The position numbers and the translations under genes were made by a program. A stretch of 64,000 bases of DNA from Roseibium suaedae (GTDB lineage: Bacteria > Pseudomonadota > Alphaproteobacteria > Rhizobiales > Stappiaceae): NCBI RefSeq assembly GCF_900142725.1, contig NZ_FRBW01000005.1, forward strand, positions 186,001 through 250,000. The letters run 5' to 3'. Each line of letters begins with the position of its first letter. Positions within the stretch are counted from its first letter, which is position 1. The notes below the pieces were generated by a model. That model had not been told where the DNA came from. It saw nothing but the letters and a program-made list of their open reading frames with translations, and did not search any database. Of the stretch, positions 25,523 through 33,530 are shown piece after piece.

Positions 25523-26416
25523 TCAGGCTCTGACCCTCAGCGTATCGACATATCGCGCAAAGGCCGGGGAGGCGAGGCGCCGGTTCGGATAATAAAGATG
25601 ATAGCCCTGTATCAGCGGACAGAACGGCTGCAGAACTGCCACCAGCTGCCCCGTTTTCAGATAGGGGCAGGCCAGATCTTCGGGAACAAAGGCCAGTCCA
25701 TGCCCGTCAAGTGCAGCATGCAGGACGGGAAAGATGCTGTCATAGGTCAGCTGGCCTGAGACACGGACCTCGAGCTCCCGGCCATCCTTCTCGAACTCCC
25801 AGGCATAAAGCCCGCCAGCAGAGTTCAAACGCAGATTGACGCATTGATGGCCGGTCAACTCGCCCGGATGCTCGGGAGGAGTGCGCCCTGTAAAATAGGC
25901 AGGAGACCCGACGACAAGGAAGCGCCAGTCAGGCCCGATCCGCACGGCCACCATGTCTTTGCTGATGGATTCTCCAAGCCTGACACCTGCATCGAAATGC
26001 TCGCCGACGATATCGATGAACCCGTCATTGACCGACACTTCGACCCTGACATCCGGATAGTCCGGCAAAAACCGCTTCAGGTGAGGCCGCAGGATCGTTT
26101 CTGCCGCATGGACTCCCGAGTTGATCCGGATCGTACCCGACGGCTTGTCACGTAGTTCACTCAAGGCGTCGACTTCAATGCGGATCTGCTCGAAGTGCCC
26201 GGACAAGGACCGGAAGAGCCGCTCCCCTGCCTCTGTCGTCGCAACGCTGCGCGTCGTCCGCGCCAGAAGACGCAGACCGAGCCGTTCCTCCAGTGCCCGC
26301 ACCGTATGGCTCAAAGCCGACGGCGAAACACCCAACTGGGCGGCAGCTCTCGTAAAGCTGCTCTCACTGGCGACGACAACAAAAGCTCGCAATTCGCTCA
26401 GTTCATCACGCGCCAT
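25523..26416 (-). CDS. LysR-type transcriptional regulator
   Basis: A 297-residue LysR regulator with HTH at about residues 5-45 (SELRAFVVVASESSFTRAAAQLGVSPSALSHTVRALE) written here only to mark the helix positions 20-36, and an effector domain of the subgroup that usually represses or activates an adjacent oxidoreductase. It diverges from the cupin-SDR pair, which it probably controls. Its ATG at 26416 lies about 130 bases from the cupin start. Confidence 0.88.
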   Translation of the reverse strand: MARDELSELRAFVVVASESSFTRAAAQLGVSPSALSHTVRALEERLGLRLLARTTRSVATTEAGERLFRSLSGHFEQIRIEVDALSELRDKPSGTIRINSGVHAAETILRPHLKRFLPDYPDVRVEVSVNDGFIDIVGEHFDAGVRLGESISKDMVAVRIGPDWRFLVVGSPAYFTGRTPPEHPGELTGHQCVNLRLNSAGGLYAWEFEKDGRELEVRVSGQLTYDSIFPVLHAALDGHGLAFVPEDLACPYLKTGQLVAVLQPFCPLIQGYHLYYPNRRLASPAFARYVDTLRVRA

Positions 26417-26547
26417 TCCTGAATCCTGCTCATTAGTTCATGCAAATTAATGCACCTAATCCAATAACCCAGAGCAGCCTAAATAGCGAGGCATCCACTC
26501 ACACCTGGTTCGGCCACTGGCCGGACCGCAAGACAGGAATGCACCTC
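26417..26547. promoter_or_regulatory. Divergent LysR / cupin control region
   Basis: The 131-base gap contains TTAGTTCATGCAAATTAATGCACCTAA (about 26432-26458, in two halves TTAG...CTAA and TGCA-AATTAA-TGCA), a partly symmetrical AT-rich segment that suits LysR binding. In-frame ATGs at 26440 and 26539 fall inside this region but lack well-placed ribosome-binding sites. Confidence 0.45.
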
Positions 26548-26943
26548 ATGGAGATTATCCGAGCCGATGACCGCAAGGCGGTTGCTGGGCCTGGTGACTG
26601 GTTCACCGGGAAGGTTCAGGTCGAAATGCTCTTCAATTCCTTCGACAAGGACCGGGTGCAAGGCGCCAGCGTGACCTTCCAGCCTGGCGCGCGCACAGCC
26701 TGGCACACACACCCGCTGGGTCAGACCCTGATCGTGACTTCCGGAACCGGCAGGGTTCAACGCTGGGGCGGGCAGATCGAAGAAATCCGGCAGGGCGATA
26801 TCGTCTGGTTCGCGCCAGAGGAAAAACACTGGCATGGAGCCGCCCCCGATAGCGCCATGACCCATACGGCTCTTCAGGAAGTGCAGGACGGCAAGGTCGT
26901 CGACTGGATGGAACATGTAACGGACGGCCAATACGCCGGCTGA
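26548..26943 (+). CDS. Cupin domain protein ((R)-mandelonitrile lyase-like)
   Basis: A 131-residue single-domain cupin. The metal-binding first motif (GARTAWHTHPLGQTLIV, with two His and a Gln) and second motif (GDIVWFAPEEKHWHGAAP) are clear. Cupins of this length and pattern are annotated as (R)-mandelonitrile lyase-like or carboxymuconolactone-associated cupins; the in vivo substrate is unknown. The start at 26548 is chosen because AGGA lies nine bases upstream and relatives begin MEI(I/K)R. It is followed after 30 bases by an SDR, and a LysR gene diverges from it, a frequent small stress- or oxidoreductase-linked cluster. Confidence 0.82.
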   Translation: MEIIRADDRKAVAGPGDWFTGKVQVEMLFNSFDKDRVQGASVTFQPGARTAWHTHPLGQTLIVTSGTGRVQRWGGQIEEIRQGDIVWFAPEEKHWHGAAPDSAMTHTALQEVQDGKVVDWMEHVTDGQYAG

Positions 26944-26973
26944 CAATCAACATTTGAAAATACGAGAGACCCA

Positions 26974-27717
26974 ATGATCAAAGACAAAGTCATTCTCATC
27001 ACCGGCGCCTCCTCGGGCATCGGAGCTGCCACCGCCGTCGAACTGGCCTCAAAAGGGGCGAAAGTCGTTCTGGGGGCAAGGCGTGAAGACAAGTTGCGTC
27101 AGATCGCCGAAGACATCAGGGCAGCAGGTGGTCAGGCCGAATTTACGGCTCTGGATGTGACAAACCCCAACGAAAATGATGCCTTTGTCAGCCTCGCCAA
27201 GGAAAAATTCGGCCGCGTCGACGCCATTTTCCTCAACGCGGGCCTGATGCCAAGCAGCCCTGTCTCCGCCCTGAAGACCGCGGAATGGAAGCAGATGGTC
27301 GATGTGAACATCACCGGCGTGCTCAATGGCGTGGCCGCTGTCATGCCAACCTTCCTGGCGCAAAAGTCCGGACAGATCCTTGCCACATCATCCGTCGCCG
27401 GTCTCAAGGCCTATCCGGGCGGCGCCGTTTATGGCGGGACGAAATGGTTCCTGAAGGACTTCATGGGAGTGCTGCGAATGGAATCTGCGATGGAAGGCAC
27501 CAATATCCGCACCGCCACGATCTATCCCGCTGCCATCAACACGGAATTGCTTGATACGATCACCGACGAACGGAGCGCAGAAGGTATGAAGAGCCTTTAT
27601 GCGACCTATGGGATATCGGCGGATCGCATTGCCAGGGTGGTCGCTTTCGCAGTCGACATGCCGGAAGACACCACCGTCAACGAATTCACCGTCGGCCCGG
27701 CCTCCCAACCCTGGTAA
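26974..27717 (+). CDS. SDR family oxidoreductase
   Basis: A 247-residue classical SDR: ITGASSGIG at residues 8-16, NAG near residue 88 (LNAGLMP), and YGGTK (catalytic Tyr/Lys) near residue 151. It follows the cupin gene by 30 bases (GAGAGACCC before the ATG) and probably shares its LysR-controlled promoter. The substrate is not predictable; the group includes many broad-range ketone/aldehyde reductases. Confidence 0.9.
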   Translation: MIKDKVILITGASSGIGAATAVELASKGAKVVLGARREDKLRQIAEDIRAAGGQAEFTALDVTNPNENDAFVSLAKEKFGRVDAIFLNAGLMPSSPVSALKTAEWKQMVDVNITGVLNGVAAVMPTFLAQKSGQILATSSVAGLKAYPGGAVYGGTKWFLKDFMGVLRMESAMEGTNIRTATIYPAAINTELLDTITDERSAEGMKSLYATYGISADRIARVVAFAVDMPEDTTVNEFTVGPASQPW

Positions 27718-27740
27718 GTCCCTATTTCAAAAGTGCTCCT

Positions 27741-27770
27741 GACCGGAAAACATCCGGTCGGGATTTTCTG
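27741..27770 (+). terminator. Rho-independent terminator after SDR
   Basis: GACCGGA-AAACA-TCCGGTC hairpin followed by GGGATTTTCT, 24 bases after the SDR stop. Confidence 0.75.
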
Positions 27771-27913
27771 AGCTCAGCCTCAGGAACCTGCTGTTCCTCC
27801 CTCCTGACGTGATCAAGTCGTGAGCAGGCTGGACTGATTTCCAGCGCGAGAGCCGCAAAAACTCCCTAGAATCCCTCAAAAATGCAGGCCTAAGAAATAT
27901 GCAAGCGGCCCAA

Positions 27914-27955
27914 TTGACAACGTTATCATTTTGGCACTTAATGACAACGTTATCA
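27914..27955 (+). promoter_or_regulatory. Sigma-70-like promoter with two LacI-type operators
   Basis: Two identical copies of the near-palindrome TGACAACGTTATCA at 27915-27928 and 27942-27955, start-to-start 27 bases, each with the central CG typical of LacI-family operators. They are interleaved with a promoter: TTGACA at 27914-27919, a 17-base spacer and CTTAAT at 27937-27942. Operator 1 covers the -35 box and operator 2 follows the -10 box. The GTG start of the downstream operon is at 27969 with GGAGG in between. The LacI gene at the end of the operon (33531-34598) is the likely ligand. Confidence 0.8.
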
Positions 27956-27968
27956 TTGGAGGTTGGGC

Positions 27969-29216
27969 GTGAGTTTTCTGCGTGGATTGGTGGGCGTGAT
28001 TGGGGCAGGCGATGACCTTGCCTCCAAGGGTTTGCATCCGGAACGGGGGGATCTTTCCCTGCCGGCTCTGACCCTTGATCTTGCAGCCTTTGACAAGAAC
28101 GCAGAGGCCATGTTCGCCTATGCCAAGGCGCGCAATCTTCTGCTGGCGCCTCATGCAAAGACACCCATGTCTCCGGAACTCAGCCGCCGTCTGGCAGATC
28201 AGGGCGCCTGGGGCCTTTCGGTCGCCAATCTGCAGCAGGCGATGGTGCTTCTAAACAGCGGCTTCTCGCGGCTGCTTGTCGCCAACCAGATTGGCGGGGA
28301 AGTCTCCGGTGTCCGCTTTGGCAAGCTTCTGGCTGCCCATCCTGAAGCGGAAGTAATCTTCTTCATCGACTCCATCGCGTCCGCCAAAGCCATCGTGGCT
28401 GCCGCAAAGGCCTGCGGCCGCACTTTACCTGTGCTGATCGAAATCGGCAGCGGACGTGCCGGTGCGCGGGATGAGGCCGCAATCACCGCCCTGATTGACG
28501 AAGTTCTGGCAAAAGACTGTCTCGAGCTTTCAGGCATCGCCTGCTACGAGGGAGCCGCCGCCAAGGCAGACCCGGCCGAAACGGAAGCTGCCATCGCAGA
28601 ACTGTGCGACCTGTCTCTTCAGGCCTTTGCCAAGATCCGCAAGGCCCGGCCGGAAGCGGAACTCCTCCTCAGCGCCGGCGGCTCTTCTTTCTTCGATCTG
28701 GTGGTCAGACATCTCTTGCCGGCAGTCGAAGCTGACGGCAATGCCCGCATGGTCCTGCGCAGTGGTGCAATCTTCTTCCATGACCACGGTGTCTATGAGC
28801 GCGCGCTGGCCCAGCTTGACCAGCGCAACGGCTTTGAACCCGTCACCGGTCAGAAGGCCTCCGAAGCCTTCACACCCGCGCTCCGGGTCTGGGCGGAGGT
28901 CCTGTCCCGGCCGGAACCTGACCTGCTGATCTGCGGTATGGGCATGCGTGACGTCTCCTTTGATCAGGACATGCCCCGGCCTCTGGCTTTCTACAGGAAT
29001 GGAAACCACTTAGAAGACGGGAAGGGCGCATCGGTGTTCAAGCTGAACGACCAGCATGCCTTCCTGCGCGTCGACCCAAGCCATCCGGCGGAAGTGGGCG
29101 ACGTCGTCGAGTTCGGCATTTCCCACCCCTGCACCTGTATCGACCGCTGGCGGTCAATCCTGGGACGCGGCCCGGACGGCGCGATCCTCGCCAGCTTCCC
29201 TACCTATTTCGGCTAA
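27969..29216 (+). CDS. D-serine deaminase/D-threonine aldolase-like PLP enzyme (fold type III)
   Basis: A 415-residue protein of the alanine-racemase-N / D-threonine aldolase-like family, in the group often called cryptic D-serine deaminase or amino acid deaminase. LDLAAFDKNAEAMFAYAKAR is followed by LAPHAKTPMSPEL, where the lysine is the expected PLP anchor (about residue 56 of the protein). The C-terminal HAFLRVD and ISHPCTCIDRW hold His and Cys residues that bind a metal in relatives. GTG 27969 is chosen because GGAGG lies eight bases upstream. As first gene of an operon with an amino-acid importer, RidA and a deacylase, dehydration/deamination of a D-hydroxyamino acid is likely. Confidence 0.85.
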   Translation: MSFLRGLVGVIGAGDDLASKGLHPERGDLSLPALTLDLAAFDKNAEAMFAYAKARNLLLAPHAKTPMSPELSRRLADQGAWGLSVANLQQAMVLLNSGFSRLLVANQIGGEVSGVRFGKLLAAHPEAEVIFFIDSIASAKAIVAAAKACGRTLPVLIEIGSGRAGARDEAAITALIDEVLAKDCLELSGIACYEGAAAKADPAETEAAIAELCDLSLQAFAKIRKARPEAELLLSAGGSSFFDLVVRHLLPAVEADGNARMVLRSGAIFFHDHGVYERALAQLDQRNGFEPVTGQKASEAFTPALRVWAEVLSRPEPDLLICGMGMRDVSFDQDMPRPLAFYRNGNHLEDGKGASVFKLNDQHAFLRVDPSHPAEVGDVVEFGISHPCTCIDRWRSILGRGPDGAILASFPTYFG

Positions 29217-29237
29217 CCGGCACAAAAGGCCTGTCGT

Positions 29238-29903
29238 ATGACCCTCAACTTCAACCAGCTCTGGCGTTATCAGGATGATTTCCTGCATGGCATCCAGATG
29301 ACTCTGACGCTGACGCTGATTGCGACGGTCGCCGGAATGCTCATCGGTCTCCTCGGGGCTCTTCTGTCGAACAACCGGCTCCCGGCTGTCCGCCTGCTCA
29401 TCCGCTCCTATGTGGAAGTGATCCGGAACACGCCAGCCCTGATCCAGATCTTCCTGATCTTCTTCGTGTTGCCCTATGCAGGTCTGCGCCTGCCACCGTT
29501 CGAAGCTGCCGCTGTGGCCCTGTCGATCTACATGGGCGCCTATTCGGTGGAGATCTTCCGCTCCGGCCTCGCGTCTATTCCGAGGAGCCAGATCGAGGCA
29601 GGCCAATGCCTGGGCCTCACCCGGTTCCAAGTGTTCCGCCATGTCATCCTGCTGCCGGCCCTGCGCAACATCTATCCGTCCCTGACCAGCCAGATCATCC
29701 TCATTCTGCTGGGCTCGTCCCTGGCCAGCCAGGTCTCCGCCGAAGAGCTGTTCCACACGGCCGCCTTCGTTGAAAGCCGCACCTATCGCAGCTTCGAAGT
29801 CTACGCCGTGGTCTGCGCCATCTACTTCGTCATGGTGCTGTCGCTGCGCCTGATTTTTGCCGGTGCCGAGCGGATTGCCTTCCGCTGGCCCACCCGTCGC
29901 TAG
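29238..29903 (+). CDS. Polar amino acid ABC transporter permease
   Basis: A 221-residue HisMQ/GlnP-type permease with an N-terminal TLTLIATVAGMLIG segment, the family motif SYVEVIRNTPALIQIF near residue 56, and the EAGQCLGLTRFQVFRHVILPQA-like EAA loop (EAGQCLGLTRFQVFRHVI) near residue 121. It pairs in the inner membrane with the next gene's product. It starts 21 bases after the PLP enzyme gene. Confidence 0.9.
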   Translation: MTLNFNQLWRYQDDFLHGIQMTLTLTLIATVAGMLIGLLGALLSNNRLPAVRLLIRSYVEVIRNTPALIQIFLIFFVLPYAGLRLPPFEAAAVALSIYMGAYSVEIFRSGLASIPRSQIEAGQCLGLTRFQVFRHVILLPALRNIYPSLTSQIILILLGSSLASQVSAEELFHTAAFVESRTYRSFEVYAVVCAIYFVMVLSLRLIFAGAERIAFRWPTRR

Positions 29904-29913
29904 GATCCAGTCA

Positions 29914-30564
29914 ATGCGCGGATTTACCCTCTCCGACTTCGAAACCATGCTGTGGGCCGTACAATGGACGGCAACGCTGGTGATCATCGCCCTGGCCCTG
30001 GGCGGCCCGCTCGGCCTGCTGATGGCCATGATGCGGACCAGCCGCAATCCGGTGCTGAACGGCATTGCCCTTGTCATCCTGCAGATCGTCCAGGGCGTTC
30101 CCCTGCTCGGCATGCTGATGTTCTTCTATTTCGGCGTGCCGGTGTTCCTGGGCATCAAGGTTCCGGCCCTGATTTCCGTCAGCATCGCCTTCACGGTCTT
30201 CGCCGCCGCCTTTCTGGGCGAAATCTGGCGTGGCGGCATCCAGGCTGTCCACACCAACCAGAGCGAGGCGGCTGCCTGTCTTGGCCTGACCCGATGGCAG
30301 AGCTTCCGCCATGTGATTGCACCTCAGGCCTTCCGGATCGCGCTTCCGGCCACCGTCGGCTTCCTGGTGCAGCTGATCAAGAACACCTCGCTGGCATCGG
30401 TCGTCGGCTTTGTCGAGTTGGCCCGCGCCGGTCAGCTTGCCAGTGCCGCAACCTTCGCGCCATTGACCTCCTACGCCTGTGTCTCGGCCATCTACTTTGC
30501 CATCTGTTTCCCGCTGACCCAGTGGTCCCGCTCTTTGGAGAAGAAGCTTCATGTCGTTCGTTGA
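29914..30564 (+). CDS. Polar amino acid ABC transporter permease
   Basis: A 216-residue HisMQ-type permease, the partner of the preceding gene. It shows ILQIVQGVPLLGMLMF near residue 61 and the EAA loop EAAACLGLTRWQSFRHVIAPQA near residue 120-141. The start at 29914 is set by TAGGA eight bases upstream; a longer in-frame start overlaps the upstream gene. Its 3' end overlaps the ATPase gene by 14 bases. Confidence 0.9.
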   Translation: MRGFTLSDFETMLWAVQWTATLVIIALALGGPLGLLMAMMRTSRNPVLNGIALVILQIVQGVPLLGMLMFFYFGVPVFLGIKVPALISVSIAFTVFAAAFLGEIWRGGIQAVHTNQSEAAACLGLTRWQSFRHVIAPQAFRIALPATVGFLVQLIKNTSLASVVGFVELARAGQLASAATFAPLTSYACVSAIYFAICFPLTQWSRSLEKKLHVVR

Positions 30565-31282
30565 CATCAAAAATGTCCGCAAGTCCTTCGCCAATGTCGA
30601 AGTGCTCAAAGGCGTGACGATCAACGTTGAAAAGGGCGAGATCGTTACCATCATCGGCCGCAGCGGATCGGGAAAATCCACGCTCCTGCGCTGCATCAAT
30701 GGCCTTGAATCCATTGATGACGGAGAGATCCGCATCAACGGCGAAGTGGTGCATGACAAGGCAACGGACCTGCGCCGTCTGCGCGAAAAGGTCGGCATCG
30801 TCTTCCAGCAGTTCAATCTCTTTCCGCATATGACGGTGGAGCAGAACATCACCCTGGCCCCGACGCTGACCAAGCGTGTGGCGAAGGGGGAGGCGGCCCG
30901 CAAGCTGGCCCATGAAGTGCTCAGCCGCGTCGGTCTGGAACAGAAGATCGATGCCTATCCCGAGCAGCTTTCCGGCGGCCAGCAGCAACGCGTCGCGATC
31001 GCCCGCTGCCTCGCCATGGGACCGGAGCTCATGCTGTTCGATGAAGTAACGTCGGCACTCGATCCGGAGCTGGTCGGCGAAGTGCTGAAGGTCATGGAAG
31101 ACCTCGCCCGTCAGGGCATGACCATGATCCTCGTCACCCACGAAATGAACTTCGCCCGCAATGTGGCGTCCAAGATCGTCTTCATGCATGCCGGCAAGGT
31201 GCATGAGCAAGGTGCGCCAGCGGCGCTTTTTGCCAATCCGGCAACTCCGGAGCTGCGGAACTTCATCAGCTCAACTCACTGA
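30551..31282 (+). CDS. Amino acid ABC transporter ATP-binding protein
   Basis: A 243-residue GlnQ/HisP-type ATPase: Walker A GRSGSGKST (about residues 37-45), Q-loop VFQQFNLFPH, ABC signature LSGGQQQRVAIARCLA (about 140), Walker B LMLFDEVTSALDPEL and the switch His in VTHEM. It energises the two permeases above. GGAG precedes the start, which overlaps the permease gene. Confidence 0.93.
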   Translation: MSFVDIKNVRKSFANVEVLKGVTINVEKGEIVTIIGRSGSGKSTLLRCINGLESIDDGEIRINGEVVHDKATDLRRLREKVGIVFQQFNLFPHMTVEQNITLAPTLTKRVAKGEAARKLAHEVLSRVGLEQKIDAYPEQLSGGQQQRVAIARCLAMGPELMLFDEVTSALDPELVGEVLKVMEDLARQGMTMILVTHEMNFARNVASKIVFMHAGKVHEQGAPAALFANPATPELRNFISSTH

Positions 31283-31305
31283 CCATCCAGAGGAAAGATA
31301 ATAAA

Positions 31306-32085
31306 ATGAACCTGAAGTCTGCATTTGCAGCCGCTGTCATGGGTCTGATGACCCTGGCGCCGGTCAACGCCTTCGCCGACAAGCTCGCCGACATCCTGAA
31401 CAACGGCACCGTGCGCATCGGCGTCCTCGCCGACTCCGCACCGTGGGGCTACCGCGATGGCTCCGGCAATCTGACCGGCTTCGACATCGGCCTTGCCAAT
31501 CTGGTCGCCGCCGACCTCGGCGTGAAGCTGGAAATCGTGGAAGTGACCGGCGCAGCCCGTCTGCCGAGCCTGCTCTCCGACCAGATCGACATCCTGATTG
31601 CCGCCGCAGGCGCAACGCCGGAGCGCGCCCAGCAGGTCATGTTCACCGCCCCCTATGTTGCCACCGATCTCGGCGTCTTCGGCCCGGCCAGCTCGGCCGA
31701 ATTCAAGAGCCCGGAAGACATGGACGGCATCTCCATCGCCGTTGCCCGTGGCACCACCCTGGACGTCTGGCTGACCGACAACGCCCCGAAGGCGAACATC
31801 GTGCGCTTTGAAGACGCCGCCAGCGCCATGGCTGCCTATTCCGCAGGCCAGACCCAATATTTCGCCGAAAACAGCGTGATCGCCAACAGCGCCAAGGGCA
31901 GCGCGGACCTGGAACTGAAGTTCCGTATCCGTCAGTCCCCGGCCCATATCGCCGTCAACCAGGGTGAGCACAACCTGCTGCAGTGGCTGAACACCGATCT
32001 CTTCTTCAACCGCCTCAACGGCAAGCTTGACGCGCTGCAGGTCGAATTCTTCGGCCAGGCAAGCCAAGTCCCCAACATGCTCTAA
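31306..32085 (+). CDS. Periplasmic amino acid-binding protein
   Basis: A 259-residue solute-binding protein of the SBP_bac_3 family with a signal peptide (cleavage around AFA-DK at about residue 25). VRIGVLADSAPWGYRDGSGNLTGFDIGLA spans residues about 37-65, including the GFD(I/V) motif, and VTGAARLPSLLSDQIDILIAA contains the R-x-P-x-L pattern whose Arg binds the ligand alpha-carboxylate. The cargo is thus an amino acid or N-acyl amino acid, in keeping with the operon's deacylase and PLP enzyme. Confidence 0.9.
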   Translation: MNLKSAFAAAVMGLMTLAPVNAFADKLADILNNGTVRIGVLADSAPWGYRDGSGNLTGFDIGLANLVAADLGVKLEIVEVTGAARLPSLLSDQIDILIAAAGATPERAQQVMFTAPYVATDLGVFGPASSAEFKSPEDMDGISIAVARGTTLDVWLTDNAPKANIVRFEDAASAMAAYSAGQTQYFAENSVIANSAKGSADLELKFRIRQSPAHIAVNQGEHNLLQWLNTDLFFNRLNGKLDALQVEFFGQASQVPNML

Positions 32086-32100
32086 GGAATAGACGACCCT

Positions 32101-32448
32101 ATGACTGCACAACGTTTCGAAGTCGGCCCGCGCATGAGCCAGGCCGTAGTCCATAATGGAACTGTCCACATCGCCGGTCAGGTGGCCGACAACCGCAAGT
32201 CCTCGCTGGAACAGCAGACCCGCGAAATCCTTGCCAAGATCGACAACCTCCTGGCACAGGCAGGCAGCGACAAGTCCAAGCTGCTGTCGGTGACGGTGCT
32301 TCTGCCTCACATCACCGACTTCGACGCGCTGAATGCGGTCTACGACGCCTGGATCGACCCGGCAAACCCGCCGGCACGCGCCTGCTTCGAGGCACGCCTT
32401 GCCGATCCTGACCTGCGGGTCGAAATGACGGCCGTCGCCTACGTTTGA
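32101..32448 (+). CDS. RidA family protein (enamine/imine deaminase)
   Basis: A 115-residue YjgF/YER057c/UK114 protein. The active-site Arg (PPARACFEARLADPDLRVEM, residue about 93) and the C-terminal VEMTAVAYV are typical. RidA proteins hydrolyse reactive enamines/imines such as 2-aminoacrylate released by PLP-dependent serine/threonine dehydratases. Its place beside a D-serine-deaminase-like gene fits this role well. A 15-base gap separates it from the binding-protein gene. Confidence 0.9.
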   Translation: MTAQRFEVGPRMSQAVVHNGTVHIAGQVADNRKSSLEQQTREILAKIDNLLAQAGSDKSKLLSVTVLLPHITDFDALNAVYDAWIDPANPPARACFEARLADPDLRVEMTAVAYV

Positions 32449-32504
32449 TCCTTGGGGCGGCGGAGCCAGCCTCCGCCGCCCATCTCCCTTTCAAGGCAGC
32501 ATCC

Positions 32505-33509
32505 ATGCATACCGGTATTTTTCACGACCTGGATCTCGACGCCGACGGCAAGTCCTCGAGCTATTTGTCCATTCCCTTTTCCGTCGATCGTTCGCCCTAT
32601 TTCCAGGTGAAGGTTCCCGTCATCCGCATTCGCAATGGCGATGGTCCGAGCCTTCTCCTGATGGCCGGCAATCACGGTGACGAATACGAAGGCGAAATCT
32701 CTCTGGTGCGCCTGGCACGGCTGCTTGAGCCCGAACACATCCGCGGCTCCGTCACCATCATTCCCTTCGCCAATGCCCCCGCCGTCATGGCTGCCCGCCG
32801 TCGCTCTCCGCTGGACGAAGGCAACATGAACCGTGCCTTCCCGGGCGATCCGAACGGCACGCCGACCCAGCGCATGGCCCATTTTCTGGAACATGAACTG
32901 TTCCCGAAACATGATGTCGTCCTGGACCTCCACTCCGGCGGCACCTCCATGGAACATCTTCTTTGCGCCCTGATCGAACGCCAGGGTCCGCCTGAACAGC
33001 TGGCGGAAGCCACCCGCCTGATGCAGGCCATGGCCCTGCCGTATGGCTTCATCGCCGAGAATGGTGCTTCTGCGCCAACCTCCATGGCAGCTGCAGCCCG
33101 TGCAGGCGCCATCGGCCTCAGCGGTGAATTCGGCGGCGGCGGCACAGCCACCCGAGAATCCATGGCCGTCACCACCCAGGCCATCGACAATGTCCTCATG
33201 GCGCTCGGCATCTGCGACAAGCCGGTTCTCTCCCGAGACCCCTTGCAGAACCGGACGATGACCCTGCTGGCACTTTCCAGTCATGAGCAAGCGATCTATG
33301 CCACGCGCCGGGGCTGGTTCGAACCGGCCGTTGCCGTCGGCGATACAGTCAAGGCAGGGGATGTCGCGGGCTGGTACCACGATTTTGAAAGGCTTGATTT
33401 GCCTGAAGAATCCTTGCACTTCTCAGTTGGTGGCGTGGTGCTTTCAAGACGCCTTCACACGGACTCGCAAGCAGGCGATTGCCTGGTTCAAGTTGGCCTC
33501 TTGATTTAA
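32505..33509 (+). CDS. Succinylglutamate desuccinylase/aspartoacylase family deacylase
   Basis: A 334-residue zinc-dependent AstE/AspA-type hydrolase. GNHGDEYEGEI (about residues 58-68) holds the His and Glu zinc ligands; the third histidine is in LDLHSGGTSMEH (about 147), and RRRSPLDEGNMNRAFPG contains the substrate-binding N-x-N-R-x-FPG pattern. The C-terminus is the usual beta domain. Close relatives include DoeB, which deacetylates N-acetyl-diaminobutyrate in ectoine degradation. Here it probably removes an N-acyl group from the imported amino acid. The start at ATG 32505 is supported by relatives; longer in-frame starts overlap the RidA gene. Confidence 0.85.
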   Translation: MHTGIFHDLDLDADGKSSSYLSIPFSVDRSPYFQVKVPVIRIRNGDGPSLLLMAGNHGDEYEGEISLVRLARLLEPEHIRGSVTIIPFANAPAVMAARRRSPLDEGNMNRAFPGDPNGTPTQRMAHFLEHELFPKHDVVLDLHSGGTSMEHLLCALIERQGPPEQLAEATRLMQAMALPYGFIAENGASAPTSMAAAARAGAIGLSGEFGGGGTATRESMAVTTQAIDNVLMALGICDKPVLSRDPLQNRTMTLLALSSHEQAIYATRRGWFEPAVAVGDTVKAGDVAGWYHDFERLDLPEESLHFSVGGVVLSRRLHTDSQAGDCLVQVGLLI

Positions 33510-33530
33510 GTGACCAGGGAGCTGGGCATC

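Noticed and set aside
27876..28164. Short minus-strand frames over the promoter and 5' end of the PLP enzyme gene
   Set aside because: They overlap the clear twin-operator promoter and have no ribosome-binding site or homology.
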